In this document: positions 26,973-36,570 of the stretch, piece by piece
Position numbering within the stretch: the stretch's first letter is position 1
Layout: every line of letters begins with the position of its first letter
Source of the DNA: Planococcus wigleyi
Lineage (GTDB): Bacteria > Bacillota > Bacilli > Bacillales_A > Planococcaceae
Length of the DNA: 64,000 nucleotides
Reading direction: 5' to 3'
NCBI RefSeq assembly: GCF_014836985.1
Contig: NZ_JACSPU010000001.1
Coordinates: forward strand, 62,001-126,000
Translations under genes and position numbers: made by a program
The notes under the pieces: generated by a model
Seen by the model: the letters and a program-made list of their open reading frames with translations, nothing else
The model's database searches: none
What the model was told of the DNA's origin: nothing

Positions 26973-27011
26973 AAATTCATTCCGTGAAAGCGGAAAAAGG
27001 GGCAGACGAAC

Positions 27012-27602
27012 ATGAAAATTTACACAAAAACCGGAGACAAAGGGCAAACCAGTTTAATCGGAGCACGCACAGACAAAGATGCACCACGCGTTGAGGCTTA
27101 CGGCACCATTGATGAAGTGAATTCATTTATCGGCAAAGCGATGACCGAATTGGCACCTGACTTATACGCCGACTTGTTGGCGGACTTGGAAGCCATCCAA
27201 AACGAATTGTTCGATTGCGGCGGCGACTTGGCCGATGTACGTAAAGAACCCAATTACAAAATGACGGAAGAACCGGTGGAAGTTTTAGAAAAACGCATCG
27301 ATGAATTGATGGAAGAGCCGCCATTACTGGAACGATTTATCCTGCCCGGAGGTTCGCCGGCAGCGGCAACTATGCATATTGCCCGCACGATTACACGCCG
27401 TGCTGAGCGCCAGACAGTAACATTGATGAGAGCAGGAGAAGATTTCCCGCCTGTAGTCCAGCGCTATTTGAACCGCTTATCCGATTACCTGTTCGCTGCA
27501 GCCCGTGTCGTCAATTCACGTGCCGGCGTTCCGGATAATGAATACGTACGCAGCGCCAAAGTTTTCAAGAACGGCGGGCGCAGCAAAAAGTCGGTGGAAT
27601 AG
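27012..27602 (+). CDS. ATP:cob(I)alamin adenosyltransferase, PduO type
   Basis: This 196-aa helical-bundle enzyme has the N-terminal ATP site KIYTKTGDKGQTSLIGA and the C-terminal LPGGSPAAATMHIARTITRRAER signature. It adds the 5'-deoxyadenosyl group to reduced corrinoid, producing the AdoCbl form needed by IcmF. It resembles B. subtilis YvqK. The extra tail NGGRSKKSVE is basic. ATG at 27012 has a modest GGGG site. It is followed with a one-base gap by cblT. Confidence 0.92.
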   Translation: MKIYTKTGDKGQTSLIGARTDKDAPRVEAYGTIDEVNSFIGKAMTELAPDLYADLLADLEAIQNELFDCGGDLADVRKEPNYKMTEEPVEVLEKRIDELMEEPPLLERFILPGGSPAAATMHIARTITRRAERQTVTLMRAGEDFPPVVQRYLNRLSDYLFAAARVVNSRAGVPDNEYVRSAKVFKNGGRSKKSVE

Positions 27603-27603
27603 G

Positions 27604-28086
27604 ATGACGACTCAGAAACTGGCGCTTGCGGCTTTATTCATCAGCTTGTCCGCAATCGGCGGCATGATCAAAATTCCGCTCGGCATTGCATCCATTGCAC
27701 TTGATTCAATGCCAGCTCTTGTAGCCGTGCTGTTTTTTTCAGCGCCGCTTGCAGGGACCATCGCGGCATTCGGCCATTTGATTTCGGCTTTGTTTGGCGG
27801 CATGCCGCTCGGACCGTTTCATCTGATCATTGCGTTTGAAATGTGGGCAGTCGTCTGGCTGTTCGCGATATTGCATCGGGCAGGAAAACGGTGGTTGAAA
27901 TGGCCAGCATTCATCGTTGGCAACGGTATGGTCGCAGCCGTTCCGTTCTACTTTCTTTTGTCGCCGGCATTTTTCTATGCTTCGGTACCGGGTCTGGTAA
28001 TTGCCGCTTCCATTAATGCCGGAGTGGCTGCTTTGCTGATGCCTTACGTGCTGAGAGTACGTGGAGGTTCACTGCATGCGTCATGA
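27604..28086 (+). CDS. cblT: ECF-type substrate-specificity component, probable alpha-ribazole transporter CblT
   Basis: This 160-aa membrane protein has about five hydrophobic segments and begins MTTQKLALAALFISLSAIGG, typical of S-components of energy-coupling-factor importers. It carries no ATPase, so it would borrow the shared ECF module. The adjacent cblS-like gene and the lack of cobT in the cluster suggest import of alpha-ribazole, as in the CblT-CblS systems of Listeria and Geobacillus. Another corrinoid or cobalt-related substrate cannot be excluded. It overlaps cblS by 11 bp. Confidence 0.65.
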   Translation: MTTQKLALAALFISLSAIGGMIKIPLGIASIALDSMPALVAVLFFSAPLAGTIAAFGHLISALFGGMPLGPFHLIIAFEMWAVVWLFAILHRAGKRWLKWPAFIVGNGMVAAVPFYFLLSPAFFYASVPGLVIAASINAGVAALLMPYVLRVRGGSLHAS

Positions 28087-28753
28087 AATTTCAATAGACG
28101 GCTTTGTCATCACTTCAGATAATTCTGCGGCCATCGGTGAAAAACAGCAGGATGTGGTCCAGGCTCCGGATTCCGTCACGGCTAAATTTGCCGCACGGGT
28201 CGCGTTGCTTGAACAATGGGCATCCGGCAGCGAACCGCAGGCCGTGTTGCTTCACAATTTTAGTGGTGCTGCTCATTGGGATGCCTATAGGGCGGGCCTC
28301 GCTGACCTTTTTGCTGAAGCCGAAACCCGGCTGCCGCCGATTTCGGGCAGCACGGAAACCAATATGGCCACTTTACAATCCGGCATCGCCGTGACGATGA
28401 TCGGAAAACAGTCTCGCAAACAAGAAGCGGCTGAATCTTTGAACTGGTTTGTCTACGGAATTCCAATGGTCGGAGAAGACGTCCTCACGAAGGCCGATCA
28501 AATCGCTGATCTTGCCGTCATTAAGAAAGCTTTGGAATCGGAGCTGATCGAACGTGTTTGGCCAGTCGGATCGAAAGGCATTGCGCATGAAGCAGAATTG
28601 CTGATGGGCAAGTCCGTGGAATTTTCTGCGGATCTTAACGTCGGCAGCTCCGCCGGACCGGCAACTTGCGTTCTGGTGGGTGTCCTGCCGGCAAAGAGAG
28701 AACATCTTAAGGACTATTTTGGAGAACATCTTTTTTCGATTGAATTTCAATGA
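28076..28753 (+). CDS. cblS: Probable alpha-ribazole kinase CblS (AIR-synthase/PurM-like)
   Basis: This 225-aa soluble protein has a PurM/AIR-synthase-like C-terminal half: GSTETNMATLQSGIAVTMIG, YGIPMVGEDVL and a SSAGPATCVLVGV strand. This agrees with CblS, which phosphorylates alpha-ribazole in Firmicutes that lack CobT. The start at 28076 has GTGGAGG about nine bases upstream; a GTG at 28061 is less likely. It is the last gene of the cobalamin region and is followed by a terminator. The name rests on resemblance plus context. Confidence 0.62.
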   Translation: MRHEISIDGFVITSDNSAAIGEKQQDVVQAPDSVTAKFAARVALLEQWASGSEPQAVLLHNFSGAAHWDAYRAGLADLFAEAETRLPPISGSTETNMATLQSGIAVTMIGKQSRKQEAAESLNWFVYGIPMVGEDVLTKADQIADLAVIKKALESELIERVWPVGSKGIAHEAELLMGKSVEFSADLNVGSSAGPATCVLVGVLPAKREHLKDYFGEHLFSIEFQ

Positions 28754-28758
28754 GGCAA

Positions 28759-28790
28759 AACCATTATCCGTAATTGGATGATGGTTCTTT
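28759..28790 (+). terminator. Terminator of the cobalamin region
   Basis: An 11-bp stem AACCATTATCC / GGATGATGGTT (one G-T pair) is followed by CTTT, directly after the cblS stop. Confidence 0.75.
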
Positions 28791-28906
28791 GTCGTCCGGC
28801 AATTATTCTCCATACAAAAGAACTGTAGATTTTAAAATCGTTAACTGGTATCTTATGTGTAGCAAACATTCAATGCTTGATATTTGAAAACTCTTTTAAA
28901 TTTAGG

Positions 28907-28936
28907 TTGACTGAATGCTCATTCATATTTTAAACT
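28907..28936 (+). promoter_or_regulatory. fadF promoter with FadR-like operator in the spacer
   Basis: The -35 TTGACT (28907-28912) and -10-like TAAACT (28931-28936) have an 18-bp spacer. Between them lies the palindrome TGAATGCTCATTCA (28912-28925, half-sites TGAATG/CATTCA). It matches the TGAATGA-type operator of B. subtilis FadR, a TetR repressor lifted by long-chain acyl-CoA. Placement between the promoter boxes fits direct repression. Confidence 0.75.
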
Positions 28937-29021
28937 AGAACATAGTATCGACAATCTATTAGTGTTCACGTAAACTTTGGGTAGGGAATTTTTAGAATAT
29001 ACACACAAGGGGGATATCACG

Positions 29022-31163
29022 ATGGAGCCATTGCTCATTGCAAACTGGGTTTTATTCATAGCTGTAACCGCTTACGCCATCTATCTCTTCATTTATTTAT
29101 TGAAGTCGAGATATGATTTCATCAAGCTTGGCCAAAAGGTCGAGTTTGAGGAAAACTTCAACGAGCGCTTACGGAAAGTTATGGTCAATGTTTTTGGACA
29201 AAAGAAATTAATGAAAGATAAGAAGAGCGGAACGATTCACGTGATGTTCTTCTATGGCTTCCTGTTGGTTCAGGCAAGTGCCATTGATTTCATCATCAAA
29301 GGCTTGTCACCGGATTCACATTTGCCGTTAGGGCCGCTTTACCCGGCTTTCACTTTCTTCCAGGAAATCGTCACGTTGACGATTCTGGTAGCGGTGGTCT
29401 GGGCGTTTTACAGACGTTACATTGAAAAGCTTGTCCGTTTGAAGCGCGGATGGAAATCAGGGCTGGTGCTTATTTTCATCGGTGGATTGATGGTAACTGT
29501 ATTAATCGGCAACGGAATGGCCATGCTTTGGCACGGACACGAAGGTGCTTGGACTGAACCAGTCGCTTCACTTGTCGCTGCTGCATTCTCTTGGTTGCCT
29601 GAAGCTGCAACTGTAACGATTTTCTATGTTATGTGGTGGGCACACTTATTGTTCCTGCTGACATTCCTGGTTTATGTTCCACAATCGAAACACGCTCATT
29701 TGATCTTCGGACCGGTCAACACATGGTTCCACCGAGTGGACCATGTCGGCCGTTTGAAGCCGATCAACTTTGAAGAGATGGAAGATGAAGAAGATCCGGA
29801 TGCTGTGCCTTCGTTCGGTGTCGGAAAAATCACCGACTTTACACAAGGGCAGATGATCGATTTCTACGCCTGCGTAGAATGTGGACGCTGTACAAATATG
29901 TGTCCGGCAACCGGAACAGGGAAAATGCTGTCTCCGATGGATCTTATTACAAAACTTCGTGACAACCTGACGAATACAGGTGCCGTCATGACACAGAAAA
30001 AACCATGGGTGCCGGCAATGGCATTCAACAATACGCAAGGAAACCAATTGGCGATGGCTGCAGGCGCTGAAGGAATCAGCATCGACGAGTTATACAGCCC
30101 GAGCTTAATCGGAGACGTCATCACAGAAGAAGAAATCTGGGCATGTACAACTTGCCGTAACTGTGAAGACCAATGTCCGGTTATGAACGAGCACGTCGAC
30201 AAAATCATCGACCTTCGCCGTTACCTGGTAATGACGGAAGGGAAAATGGACAAAGATGCTCAGCGTGCGATGACAAACATCGAAAAGCAGGGGAATCCTT
30301 GGGGACTTAACCGTAAAGAAAAAGAAAACTGGAGAGATGCACGTCCAGATATTTCAATTCCAACTGTTAAAGAAATGAACAAAGCCGGCGAAGAATTCGA
30401 ATTCCTGTTCTGGGTTGGATCAATGGGTTCATTCGACAGCCGTTCACAAAAAATCGCCTTGTCATTTGCCCGTTTGATGAACGAAGCAGGAGTGAAATTC
30501 GCGATTCTGGGCAACAAAGAAAAGAACTCGGGTGATACGCCACGCCGTCTCGGAAATGAATTCCTGTTCCAGGAACTGGCGACAGGCAACATCAAAGAAT
30601 TCGAAAAAGCGGAAATCAAGAAAATCGTCACGATTGACCCGCATGCTTATAACATCTTTAAAAACGAATACCCGGATTTCGGCTTTAAAGCAGAAGTCTA
30701 CCACCATACCGAAATGCTGTTCGAACTGGTCCAAGATGGCCGTTTGAAACCGCAATTCCCGGTAAACGAACGAATCACGTTCCACGATTCCTGTTACCTC
30801 GGCCGCTACAACGATGTCTACGACGCACCGCGCGAGATATTGAAAGCGATCGAAGGCGTGGAATTGGTCGAAATGGTCCGCAACCGCCAAGACGGCATGT
30901 GCTGTGGAGCTGGCGGGGGAATGATGTGGATGGAAGAAGATGCAGGCCACCGCGTCAACGTTGCCCGTACGGAACAAGCACTTGAAGTCAATCCGACCAT
31001 GATTTCTTCAGGCTGTCCATACTGCCTGACAATGCTGTCAGATGGTACGAAAGCGAAAGAAGTCGAAGATGAAGTTGGAACATACGATGTAGCTGAGCTA
31101 TTGGAAATGGCCGTTCTTGGCAATGAAACACCAATGCCTGAGCCTGAATCAGTGGTCCAATAA
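29022..31163 (+). CDS. fadF: FadF-type (Fe-S)-binding membrane oxidoreductase
   Basis: This 713-aa protein has a multi-pass N-terminal membrane part (about 1-230), a ferredoxin part with two 4Fe-4S motifs (CVECGRCTNMCP and CTTCRNCEDQCP), and a C-terminal heterodisulfide-reductase-like pair (SCYLGRYNDVYDAPRE/CCGAGGG and SGCPYCLT). It matches B. subtilis FadF (YwjF, 705 aa), thought to pass electrons from acyl-CoA dehydrogenases via ETF to menaquinone. The ATG at 29022 follows AAGGGGGA; an in-frame GTG at 28977 has no such site. Operator and neighbours place it in beta-oxidation. Confidence 0.88.
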   Translation: MEPLLIANWVLFIAVTAYAIYLFIYLLKSRYDFIKLGQKVEFEENFNERLRKVMVNVFGQKKLMKDKKSGTIHVMFFYGFLLVQASAIDFIIKGLSPDSHLPLGPLYPAFTFFQEIVTLTILVAVVWAFYRRYIEKLVRLKRGWKSGLVLIFIGGLMVTVLIGNGMAMLWHGHEGAWTEPVASLVAAAFSWLPEAATVTIFYVMWWAHLLFLLTFLVYVPQSKHAHLIFGPVNTWFHRVDHVGRLKPINFEEMEDEEDPDAVPSFGVGKITDFTQGQMIDFYACVECGRCTNMCPATGTGKMLSPMDLITKLRDNLTNTGAVMTQKKPWVPAMAFNNTQGNQLAMAAGAEGISIDELYSPSLIGDVITEEEIWACTTCRNCEDQCPVMNEHVDKIIDLRRYLVMTEGKMDKDAQRAMTNIEKQGNPWGLNRKEKENWRDARPDISIPTVKEMNKAGEEFEFLFWVGSMGSFDSRSQKIALSFARLMNEAGVKFAILGNKEKNSGDTPRRLGNEFLFQELATGNIKEFEKAEIKKIVTIDPHAYNIFKNEYPDFGFKAEVYHHTEMLFELVQDGRLKPQFPVNERITFHDSCYLGRYNDVYDAPREILKAIEGVELVEMVRNRQDGMCCGAGGGMMWMEEDAGHRVNVARTEQALEVNPTMISSGCPYCLTMLSDGTKAKEVEDEVGTYDVAELLEMAVLGNETPMPEPESVVQ

Positions 31164-31254
31164 GCTGAAGCTCCACTAAGAAACACCAATGAGTAAATAA
31201 TAATTGCCTAATGACAGAAAATTAAGTAGAATAACAGCATAAGCAAGAAAAAAG

Positions 31255-31283
31255 AAAGGGAGTGAAGTACTCCCTTTTCTTTT
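31255..31283 (+). terminator. Terminator of fadF
   Basis: The perfect stem AAAGGGAGT / ACTCCCTTT with a 5-nt loop is followed by TCTTTT. Confidence 0.85.
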
Positions 31284-31291
31284 GCACTCAT

Positions 31292-31312
31292 ACCGAGCGA
31301 GCGTTCAGTCAA
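31292..31312. promoter_or_regulatory. Second FadR-like operator, upstream of the beta-oxidation operon
   Basis: The reverse complement reads TTGACTGAACGCTCGCTCGGT. It aligns with the fadF operator TTGACTGAATGCTCATTCAT, differing at only a few positions, with half-sites TGAACG and CGCTCG. It lies about 235 bp before the thiolase start. No clear -35/-10 pair was found around it. Confidence 0.6.
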
Positions 31313-31503
31313 CTTTATGGGCTGAATAAAATTCAGCTTGTGGAACTTGCGACTAAGCTAGCGCGGCGATGCAGGAACAATGTTTTTAACCGCTGCTGAT
31401 TCAAAAGTAATTAAATGATGGATAAAAGAAAAAGCAGAAAACGTTGCCTGGAGCGACTTCTTAAACCCTGCTCTACTTTCATCATTTATATTTTTCACTA
31501 TAC

Positions 31504-31519
31504 TTGAAACCGTTTACAA
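31504..31519. promoter_or_regulatory. cre site (CcpA) before the thiolase gene
   Basis: TTGAAACCGTTTACAA fits the cre consensus TGNAANCGNWNNCA with the central CG. It overlaps the end of a TATACT box (31499-31504) and lies 27 bp before the start codon. It would make fatty-acid breakdown subject to carbon catabolite repression. Confidence 0.65.
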
Positions 31520-31545
31520 GCAAACGCAAAGGGGAGGAAATCATC

Positions 31546-32739
31546 ATGGCAAAAACAGTTATTATCGATGGGGCACGCACAGCATTCGGGAAATTTGGAG
31601 GAAACTTGAGCACGTTATCGGCAAGTGAATTAGGGGCAGAAGCGATCAAAGCGGCAATGAGCCGGGCGGATATCCAGCCGGAAGATGTCCAGGAAGTCAT
31701 CATGGGCAACGTATTGCAGGCAGGGCAAGGGCAGATTCCTTCACGCCAAGCCGCGAAAAAAGCCGGCATTCCTTACAGCGTCAAATCTGAAACAATCAAC
31801 AAAGTCTGCGCATCCGGCATGCGCAGCGTCACGTTGGCAGACCAGATCATTCGCTTGGGCGATGAGGAAGTAATTGTTGCAGGCGGCATGGAATCCATGT
31901 CCAACGCACCTTATTATCTTCCGAAAGCACGTTGGGGACTTCGCATGGGAGATGCCCAAGTAATTGACGGCATGGTCCATGACGGATTGTCGTGTTCGTT
32001 CCACCCGGACAAAGTCCACATGGGGACTTACGGAAACTCAACCGCTGAAGATTTCAATCTGACGCGTGAAGCTCAGGATGAGTGGTCGGCACGTTCGCAT
32101 GAACGTGCCATCAAAGCGAAAGGTCTGTTCTCTGAAGAAATCGTCGCGATCGACATTCCACAACGCAAAGGGGATCCGATTACAGTTGACGTGGACGAAG
32201 CGCCACGCGCCAATTCCACTATTGAAGCATTGGCGAAACTGAAACCGGCATTCGGCAAAGACGGAACAATTACTGCTGGAAACGCACCTGGCATCAATGA
32301 CGGTGCAGTTGCACTTGTATTGATGAGCGAAGAACGCGCACAGAACGAAGGGAAAAACGTATTGGCGCACATATTGTCCCATACGGAAGTGGCGATCGAG
32401 CCGCATCGATTCCCGGAAACTCCGGGCATCGTCATCAACGAGTTATTGAAGAAAACCGGCAAATCACTGGATGACATCGATTTGTTTGAAATCAACGAAG
32501 CGTTTGCAGCAGTGGCGCTGGCAAGTTCGAAAATCGCTGATTTGGATGCTGAAAAAGTGAACGTCAACGGCGGATCAGTAGCGCTTGGACACCCGATTGG
32601 TGCAAGCGGCGCACGCATTATCCTGACATTGGCTTATGAATTAAAACGCCGCGGAGGCGGCATCGGCATCGCAGCCATCTGTTCAGGCGGCGGACAAGGC
32701 GACGCAATCATGATTGAAGTTCCTAAGGAGGCAAAATAA
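31546..32739 (+). CDS. Acetyl-CoA C-acyltransferase (thiolase), MmgA/FadA type
   Basis: This 397-aa thiolase has catalytic Cys in [11 protein letters not shown], His in [20 protein letters not shown] and the second Cys in [10 protein letters not shown]. It cleaves 3-ketoacyl-CoA, or forms/cleaves acetoacetyl-CoA, in the cytosol. The start is the ATG at 31546 with GGGGAGG upstream; the frame's earlier TTG is not supported. It is first in an operon with the dehydrogenase genes. Confidence 0.93.
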   Translation: MAKTVIIDGARTAFGKFGGNLSTLSASELGAEAIKAAMSRADIQPEDVQEVIMGNVLQAGQGQIPSRQAAKKAGIPYSVKSETINKVCASGMRSVTLADQIIRLGDEEVIVAGGMESMSNAPYYLPKARWGLRMGDAQVIDGMVHDGLSCSFHPDKVHMGTYGNSTAEDFNLTREAQDEWSARSHERAIKAKGLFSEEIVAIDIPQRKGDPITVDVDEAPRANSTIEALAKLKPAFGKDGTITAGNAPGINDGAVALVLMSEERAQNEGKNVLAHILSHTEVAIEPHRFPETPGIVINELLKKTGKSLDDIDLFEINEAFAAVALASSKIADLDAEKVNVNGGSVALGHPIGASGARIILTLAYELKRRGGGIGIAAICSGGGQGDAIMIEVPKEAK

Positions 32740-32741
32740 GC

Positions 32742-33593
32742 ATGTCGATTCAAAACGTAATGGTCATTGGCGCCGGACAAATGGGTTCCGGCATCGCGCA
32801 GGTTTGCGCACAGGCAGGATTGAACGTGAAACTGAATGATATGAAGCAGGAAGCATACGATCGCGGAATCGGGACCATCACCAAGAACCTGTCCCGCAAT
32901 GTTGAAAAAGGCCGCATGACGGAAGAAGAAAAGAATGAGGTCCTTGGACGCATTACACCGTCGCTTGATCTTAAGGATGCTCATGATGTGGATATCGTCA
33001 TCGAAGCAGCTGTTGAAAACATGGCCATCAAACACAGCATCTTTAAAACGCTGGATGAAGTGGCGCCACAGCATGCTATTTTGGCAACAAACACGTCATC
33101 TCTTCCAATTACAGAGATTGCGGCAGTCACCAACCGCCCGGAGCAAGTAATCGGCATGCATTTCATGAATCCGGTACCGGTGATGAAACTTGTGGAAATT
33201 ATCCGCGGCTTGGCAACTTCTGATGAGGTTTATAAAAAAGTGGAAGAAATGACGGTTCAGCTGTCAAAAACACCAGTGGAAGTGAATGATTTCCCAGGAT
33301 TCGTTGCGAACCGCATCTTGATGCCGATGATCAACGAAGCGATTTTCACACTTCAAGAAGGGGTCGCCACCAAAGAAGCAATCGACGACATCATGAAACT
33401 CGGCATGAACCATCCGATGGGACCGTTGCAATTGGCTGATTTTATTGGCTTGGATACTTGCCTGTACATTATGGAAGTGCTGCATGAAGGGTTCGGCGAC
33501 AGCAAGTACCGCCCAAGCCCGTTATTGCGCCAATACGTCAAAGCAGGATGGCTAGGCAAGAAAACCGGACGCGGTTTCTATGACTACACTTAA
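32742..33593 (+). CDS. 3-hydroxyacyl-CoA (3-hydroxybutyryl-CoA) dehydrogenase
   Basis: This 283-aa protein has an N-terminal Rossmann NAD site [15 protein letters not shown] (about 7-21) and catalytic His/Glu in [16 protein letters not shown]. The C-terminal substrate domain contains [17 protein letters not shown]. It resembles MmgB/Hbd. It starts two bases after the thiolase stop behind AAGGAGG. It oxidises L-3-hydroxyacyl-CoA to the ketone for the thiolase. No enoyl-CoA hydratase gene is adjacent. Confidence 0.93.
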   Translation: MSIQNVMVIGAGQMGSGIAQVCAQAGLNVKLNDMKQEAYDRGIGTITKNLSRNVEKGRMTEEEKNEVLGRITPSLDLKDAHDVDIVIEAAVENMAIKHSIFKTLDEVAPQHAILATNTSSLPITEIAAVTNRPEQVIGMHFMNPVPVMKLVEIIRGLATSDEVYKKVEEMTVQLSKTPVEVNDFPGFVANRILMPMINEAIFTLQEGVATKEAIDDIMKLGMNHPMGPLQLADFIGLDTCLYIMEVLHEGFGDSKYRPSPLLRQYVKAGWLGKKTGRGFYDYT

Positions 33594-33612
33594 TATTAGG
33601 GGGAAAACCGCA

Positions 33613-34749
33613 ATGGATTTGCACTTTACAGATGAACAGCTTATGATGCGCAACATGGTGCGAGATTTCGCGAAAGAAGAGATTACACCGTTTATCGAAA
33701 ACATGGAAAACGATGAATTTCCAACGGCGATTTTAAAGAAAATGGGCGAGCTCGGATTGATGGGAATCACAGCTCCTGAAAAATACGGCGGTGCGGAAAT
33801 GGACTTCACTTCCTATATCACGGCTATCCACGAATTATCGAAAGCGAGCGGCGTGGTAGGAGTTATCCTGTCAGTCCATACGTCGGTCGGCACCAACCCG
33901 ATCCTCAATTTCGGATCACAGCAGCAAATCGAGAAATACGTACCAAAACTGGCGAGCGGCGAATACCTTGGCGCTTTCTGTCTGACAGAACCGGCGGCAG
34001 GTTCGGATGCAGGAAGCCTGAAGACAAAAGCGGTCCTAGACGGAGACCATTACGTTTTGAATGGCTCGAAAGTCTTTATTACCAATGGCGGCGCAGCGGA
34101 TACGTATATCGTCTTCGCTTCGACAAAGCCTTCTGCAGGCTCCCGTGGAATTTCGGCTTTCATTGTTGAAAAGGATACACCGGGCTTGGTCATCGGCAAA
34201 AACGAAAAGAAAATGGGTCTCCATGGTTCGAAAACGGTCCAATTGACCTTTGAAAATATGCGGGTACCGGCTGGAAACTTGCTGGGCGAAGAAAATAAAG
34301 GATTCAGCATCGCCATGGCGAATTTGAACGTCGGACGCATCGGCATCGCGGCACAAGCGCTCGGCATTGCTGAAGCGGCCTATGAATATGCTGTGGCTTA
34401 CGCCAAAGAACGCGAACAGTTCGGCAAACCAATTGCCCAGCAGCAAGGCATCGGCTTTAAGCTGGCGGATATGGCGACACAGGTGGAAGCCGCGAAACTG
34501 CTGGTCTACAACGCGGCGGACTTGTATTCACAAGGCAAGGATTGCAATAAAGAAGCTTCCATGGCTAAACTTTTCGCTTCGAAAGCGGCGATGGATGTCA
34601 CGATTGAAGCCATTCAAGTGTTCGGCGGCTATGGTTATACAAAAGATTATCCGGTCGAGCGCCTGTTCCGCGACGCTAAAGTAACGGAAATTTATGAAGG
34701 CACCAGCGAAATTCAACGCATCGTCATCAGCAAACAACTACTTAAATAA
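33613..34749 (+). CDS. Acyl-CoA dehydrogenase (first copy)
   Basis: This 378-aa FAD-dependent dehydrogenase has [20 protein letters not shown] as the first flavin/substrate signature and [34 protein letters not shown] with the catalytic Glu region at the C-terminus. It introduces the 2,3-double bond of acyl-CoA and passes electrons to ETF. The start MDLHFTDEQ at 33613 has AGGGGG upstream. It resembles MmgC/butyryl-CoA dehydrogenases; chain-length preference cannot be read from sequence. Confidence 0.93.
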   Translation: MDLHFTDEQLMMRNMVRDFAKEEITPFIENMENDEFPTAILKKMGELGLMGITAPEKYGGAEMDFTSYITAIHELSKASGVVGVILSVHTSVGTNPILNFGSQQQIEKYVPKLASGEYLGAFCLTEPAAGSDAGSLKTKAVLDGDHYVLNGSKVFITNGGAADTYIVFASTKPSAGSRGISAFIVEKDTPGLVIGKNEKKMGLHGSKTVQLTFENMRVPAGNLLGEENKGFSIAMANLNVGRIGIAAQALGIAEAAYEYAVAYAKEREQFGKPIAQQQGIGFKLADMATQVEAAKLLVYNAADLYSQGKDCNKEASMAKLFASKAAMDVTIEAIQVFGGYGYTKDYPVERLFRDAKVTEIYEGTSEIQRIVISKQLLK

Positions 34750-34768
34750 TTTATTGGAGGAATGGAAA

Positions 34769-35908
34769 ATGAATTTTCAACTGTCTGAAGAACACGAAAT
34801 GATCCGCAAAATGGTAAGAGATTTCGCTAATAAAGAAGTGGCGCCAACAGCGGAAGAGCGTGACGAAGAAGAACGCTTTGACCGTGAGATTTTCGATAAA
34901 ATGGCTGAACTTGGCCTTACGGGTATTCCATGGCCGGAAGAATACGGCGGAATCGGCTCGGATTATTTGGCGTACTGCATCGCAGTTGAAGAATTATCAC
35001 GTGTCTGCGCATCGACAGGCGTTACATTATCTGCCCACACGTCTCTGGCAGGATGGCCGGTTTATACATTCGGAACGGAAGAACAAAAACAAAAATACCT
35101 TCGCCCAATGGCGGAAGGCACGAAAATCGGCGCTTACGGCTTAACGGAACCCGCTTCAGGATCGGATGCAGGCGCTATGCGCACTTCAGCGAAAGAAGAC
35201 GGCGACCATTATGTATTGAACGGTTCGAAAATCTTCATCACCAACGGCGGAATTGCGGACATCTACATCGTATTTGCGGTAACAGATCCTGAATCGAAGC
35301 ATAAAGGCACAACAGCATTCATCGTTGAAAAAGACTTTGAAGGTTTCTCGGTCGGCAAAAAAGAGCGCAAGCTGGGCATTCGCTCAAGCCCGACAACTGA
35401 AATCATCTTCGACAACTGCCGTGTACCGAAAGAAAACGTTTTGGGCGAACTTGGCCAAGGCTTCAAAATCGCTATGCAGACGCTTGACGGTGGACGCAAC
35501 GGCATCGCGGCACAGGCTGTCGGAATCGCACAAGGAGCACTTGATGCATCAATCGACTACGCGAAAGAACGCGAGCAATTCGGCAAGCCGATTGTTGCCA
35601 ACCAAGGCGTTTCATTCAAACTGGCGGATATGGCGACTTCAATCGAAGCTTCCCGTCTATTGACTTACCAGGCAGCTTGGTTGGAATCGAATAAATTATC
35701 TTACAGCAAAGAGTCGGCGATGGCGAAATTGATGGCCGGCGATACAGCGATGAAAGTAACGGTTGAAGCGGTTCAAGTCTTCGGGGGCTACGGCTATACG
35801 AAAGATTATCCGGTTGAACGCTTTATGCGCGACGCGAAAATCACTCAAATTTACGAAGGCACACAGGAAGTTCAGCGTCTGGTTATTTCCCGGATGGTTA
35901 CGAAATAA
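34769..35908 (+). CDS. acdA: Acyl-CoA dehydrogenase (second copy, AcdA type)
   Basis: This 379-aa paralogue of the preceding gene has [19 protein letters not shown] and [35 protein letters not shown]. It resembles B. subtilis AcdA, which is also encoded near fadF and rpoE. Two adjacent but diverged copies suggest different acyl chains, for example straight versus branched, which is inference. The start MNFQLSEEH at 34769 is behind TTGGAGGAATGG. Confidence 0.9.
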   Translation: MNFQLSEEHEMIRKMVRDFANKEVAPTAEERDEEERFDREIFDKMAELGLTGIPWPEEYGGIGSDYLAYCIAVEELSRVCASTGVTLSAHTSLAGWPVYTFGTEEQKQKYLRPMAEGTKIGAYGLTEPASGSDAGAMRTSAKEDGDHYVLNGSKIFITNGGIADIYIVFAVTDPESKHKGTTAFIVEKDFEGFSVGKKERKLGIRSSPTTEIIFDNCRVPKENVLGELGQGFKIAMQTLDGGRNGIAAQAVGIAQGALDASIDYAKEREQFGKPIVANQGVSFKLADMATSIEASRLLTYQAAWLESNKLSYSKESAMAKLMAGDTAMKVTVEAVQVFGGYGYTKDYPVERFMRDAKITQIYEGTQEVQRLVISRMVTK

Positions 35909-35923
35909 GCGGAGGGTTGCCTT

Positions 35924-36565
35924 ATGAACAAAAAGCGTGAAATAGCGTCCTCCGTGAAAGACGAAAGCTTGATTGAAAAGCGCCGCGAACAGATGATTCG
36001 CGGTGCTGTCACGCTTTTTAAAGAAAAAGGCTTTCACCGGACGACGACACGGGAAATCGCCAAAGCCGCGGGTTTCAGTATCGGTACGTTGTATGAATAC
36101 ATCCGGACCAAGGAAGATGTGCTGTACCTCGTCTGTGACTCCATTTATGACGAAGTGAACACACGTCTGGACCGGCTTGATATCGAACAGGGTTCCATTA
36201 ATGTCCTTGTGACGGCGATCGAGCATTACTACACCTTGATCGATGATATGCAGGATGAATTCGTGGTCATGTACCAGGAATCCAAATCGTTGCCGAAGGA
36301 CGCATTAAGTTATGTACTGAATAAAGAAATTGAAATGGTGGCGCTTTTTGAACGTTTGCTGACGCAATGCGTCGACAACGGGGAAATCAAAATGACGCCG
36401 AAAGAAGTGGTCATGGCTTCCCATCATTTATTCGTACAAGGCCAAATGTGGGCTTTCAGACGCTGGGCGTTGCGCGACTTCACCATTCAGGAATTTATCG
36501 ACATGCAAACCAAATTTCTTTTGCAGGGGATGGCAGGAGAAAACATTTCAATACAGGGGGCTTGA
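35924..36565 (+). CDS. TetR/AcrR family regulator, FadR-like
   Basis: This 213-aa repressor has the N-terminal [42 protein letters not shown] (about 27-66) and a helical ligand domain. It lies inside the beta-oxidation operon, and FadR-like operators precede fadF and this operon. It is therefore the natural candidate to bind them and sense acyl-CoA, which is inference. It starts behind GCGGAGGG. Confidence 0.85.
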   Translation: MNKKREIASSVKDESLIEKRREQMIRGAVTLFKEKGFHRTTTREIAKAAGFSIGTLYEYIRTKEDVLYLVCDSIYDEVNTRLDRLDIEQGSINVLVTAIEHYYTLIDDMQDEFVVMYQESKSLPKDALSYVLNKEIEMVALFERLLTQCVDNGEIKMTPKEVVMASHHLFVQGQMWAFRRWALRDFTIQEFIDMQTKFLLQGMAGENISIQGA

Positions 36566-36570
36566 TCATA

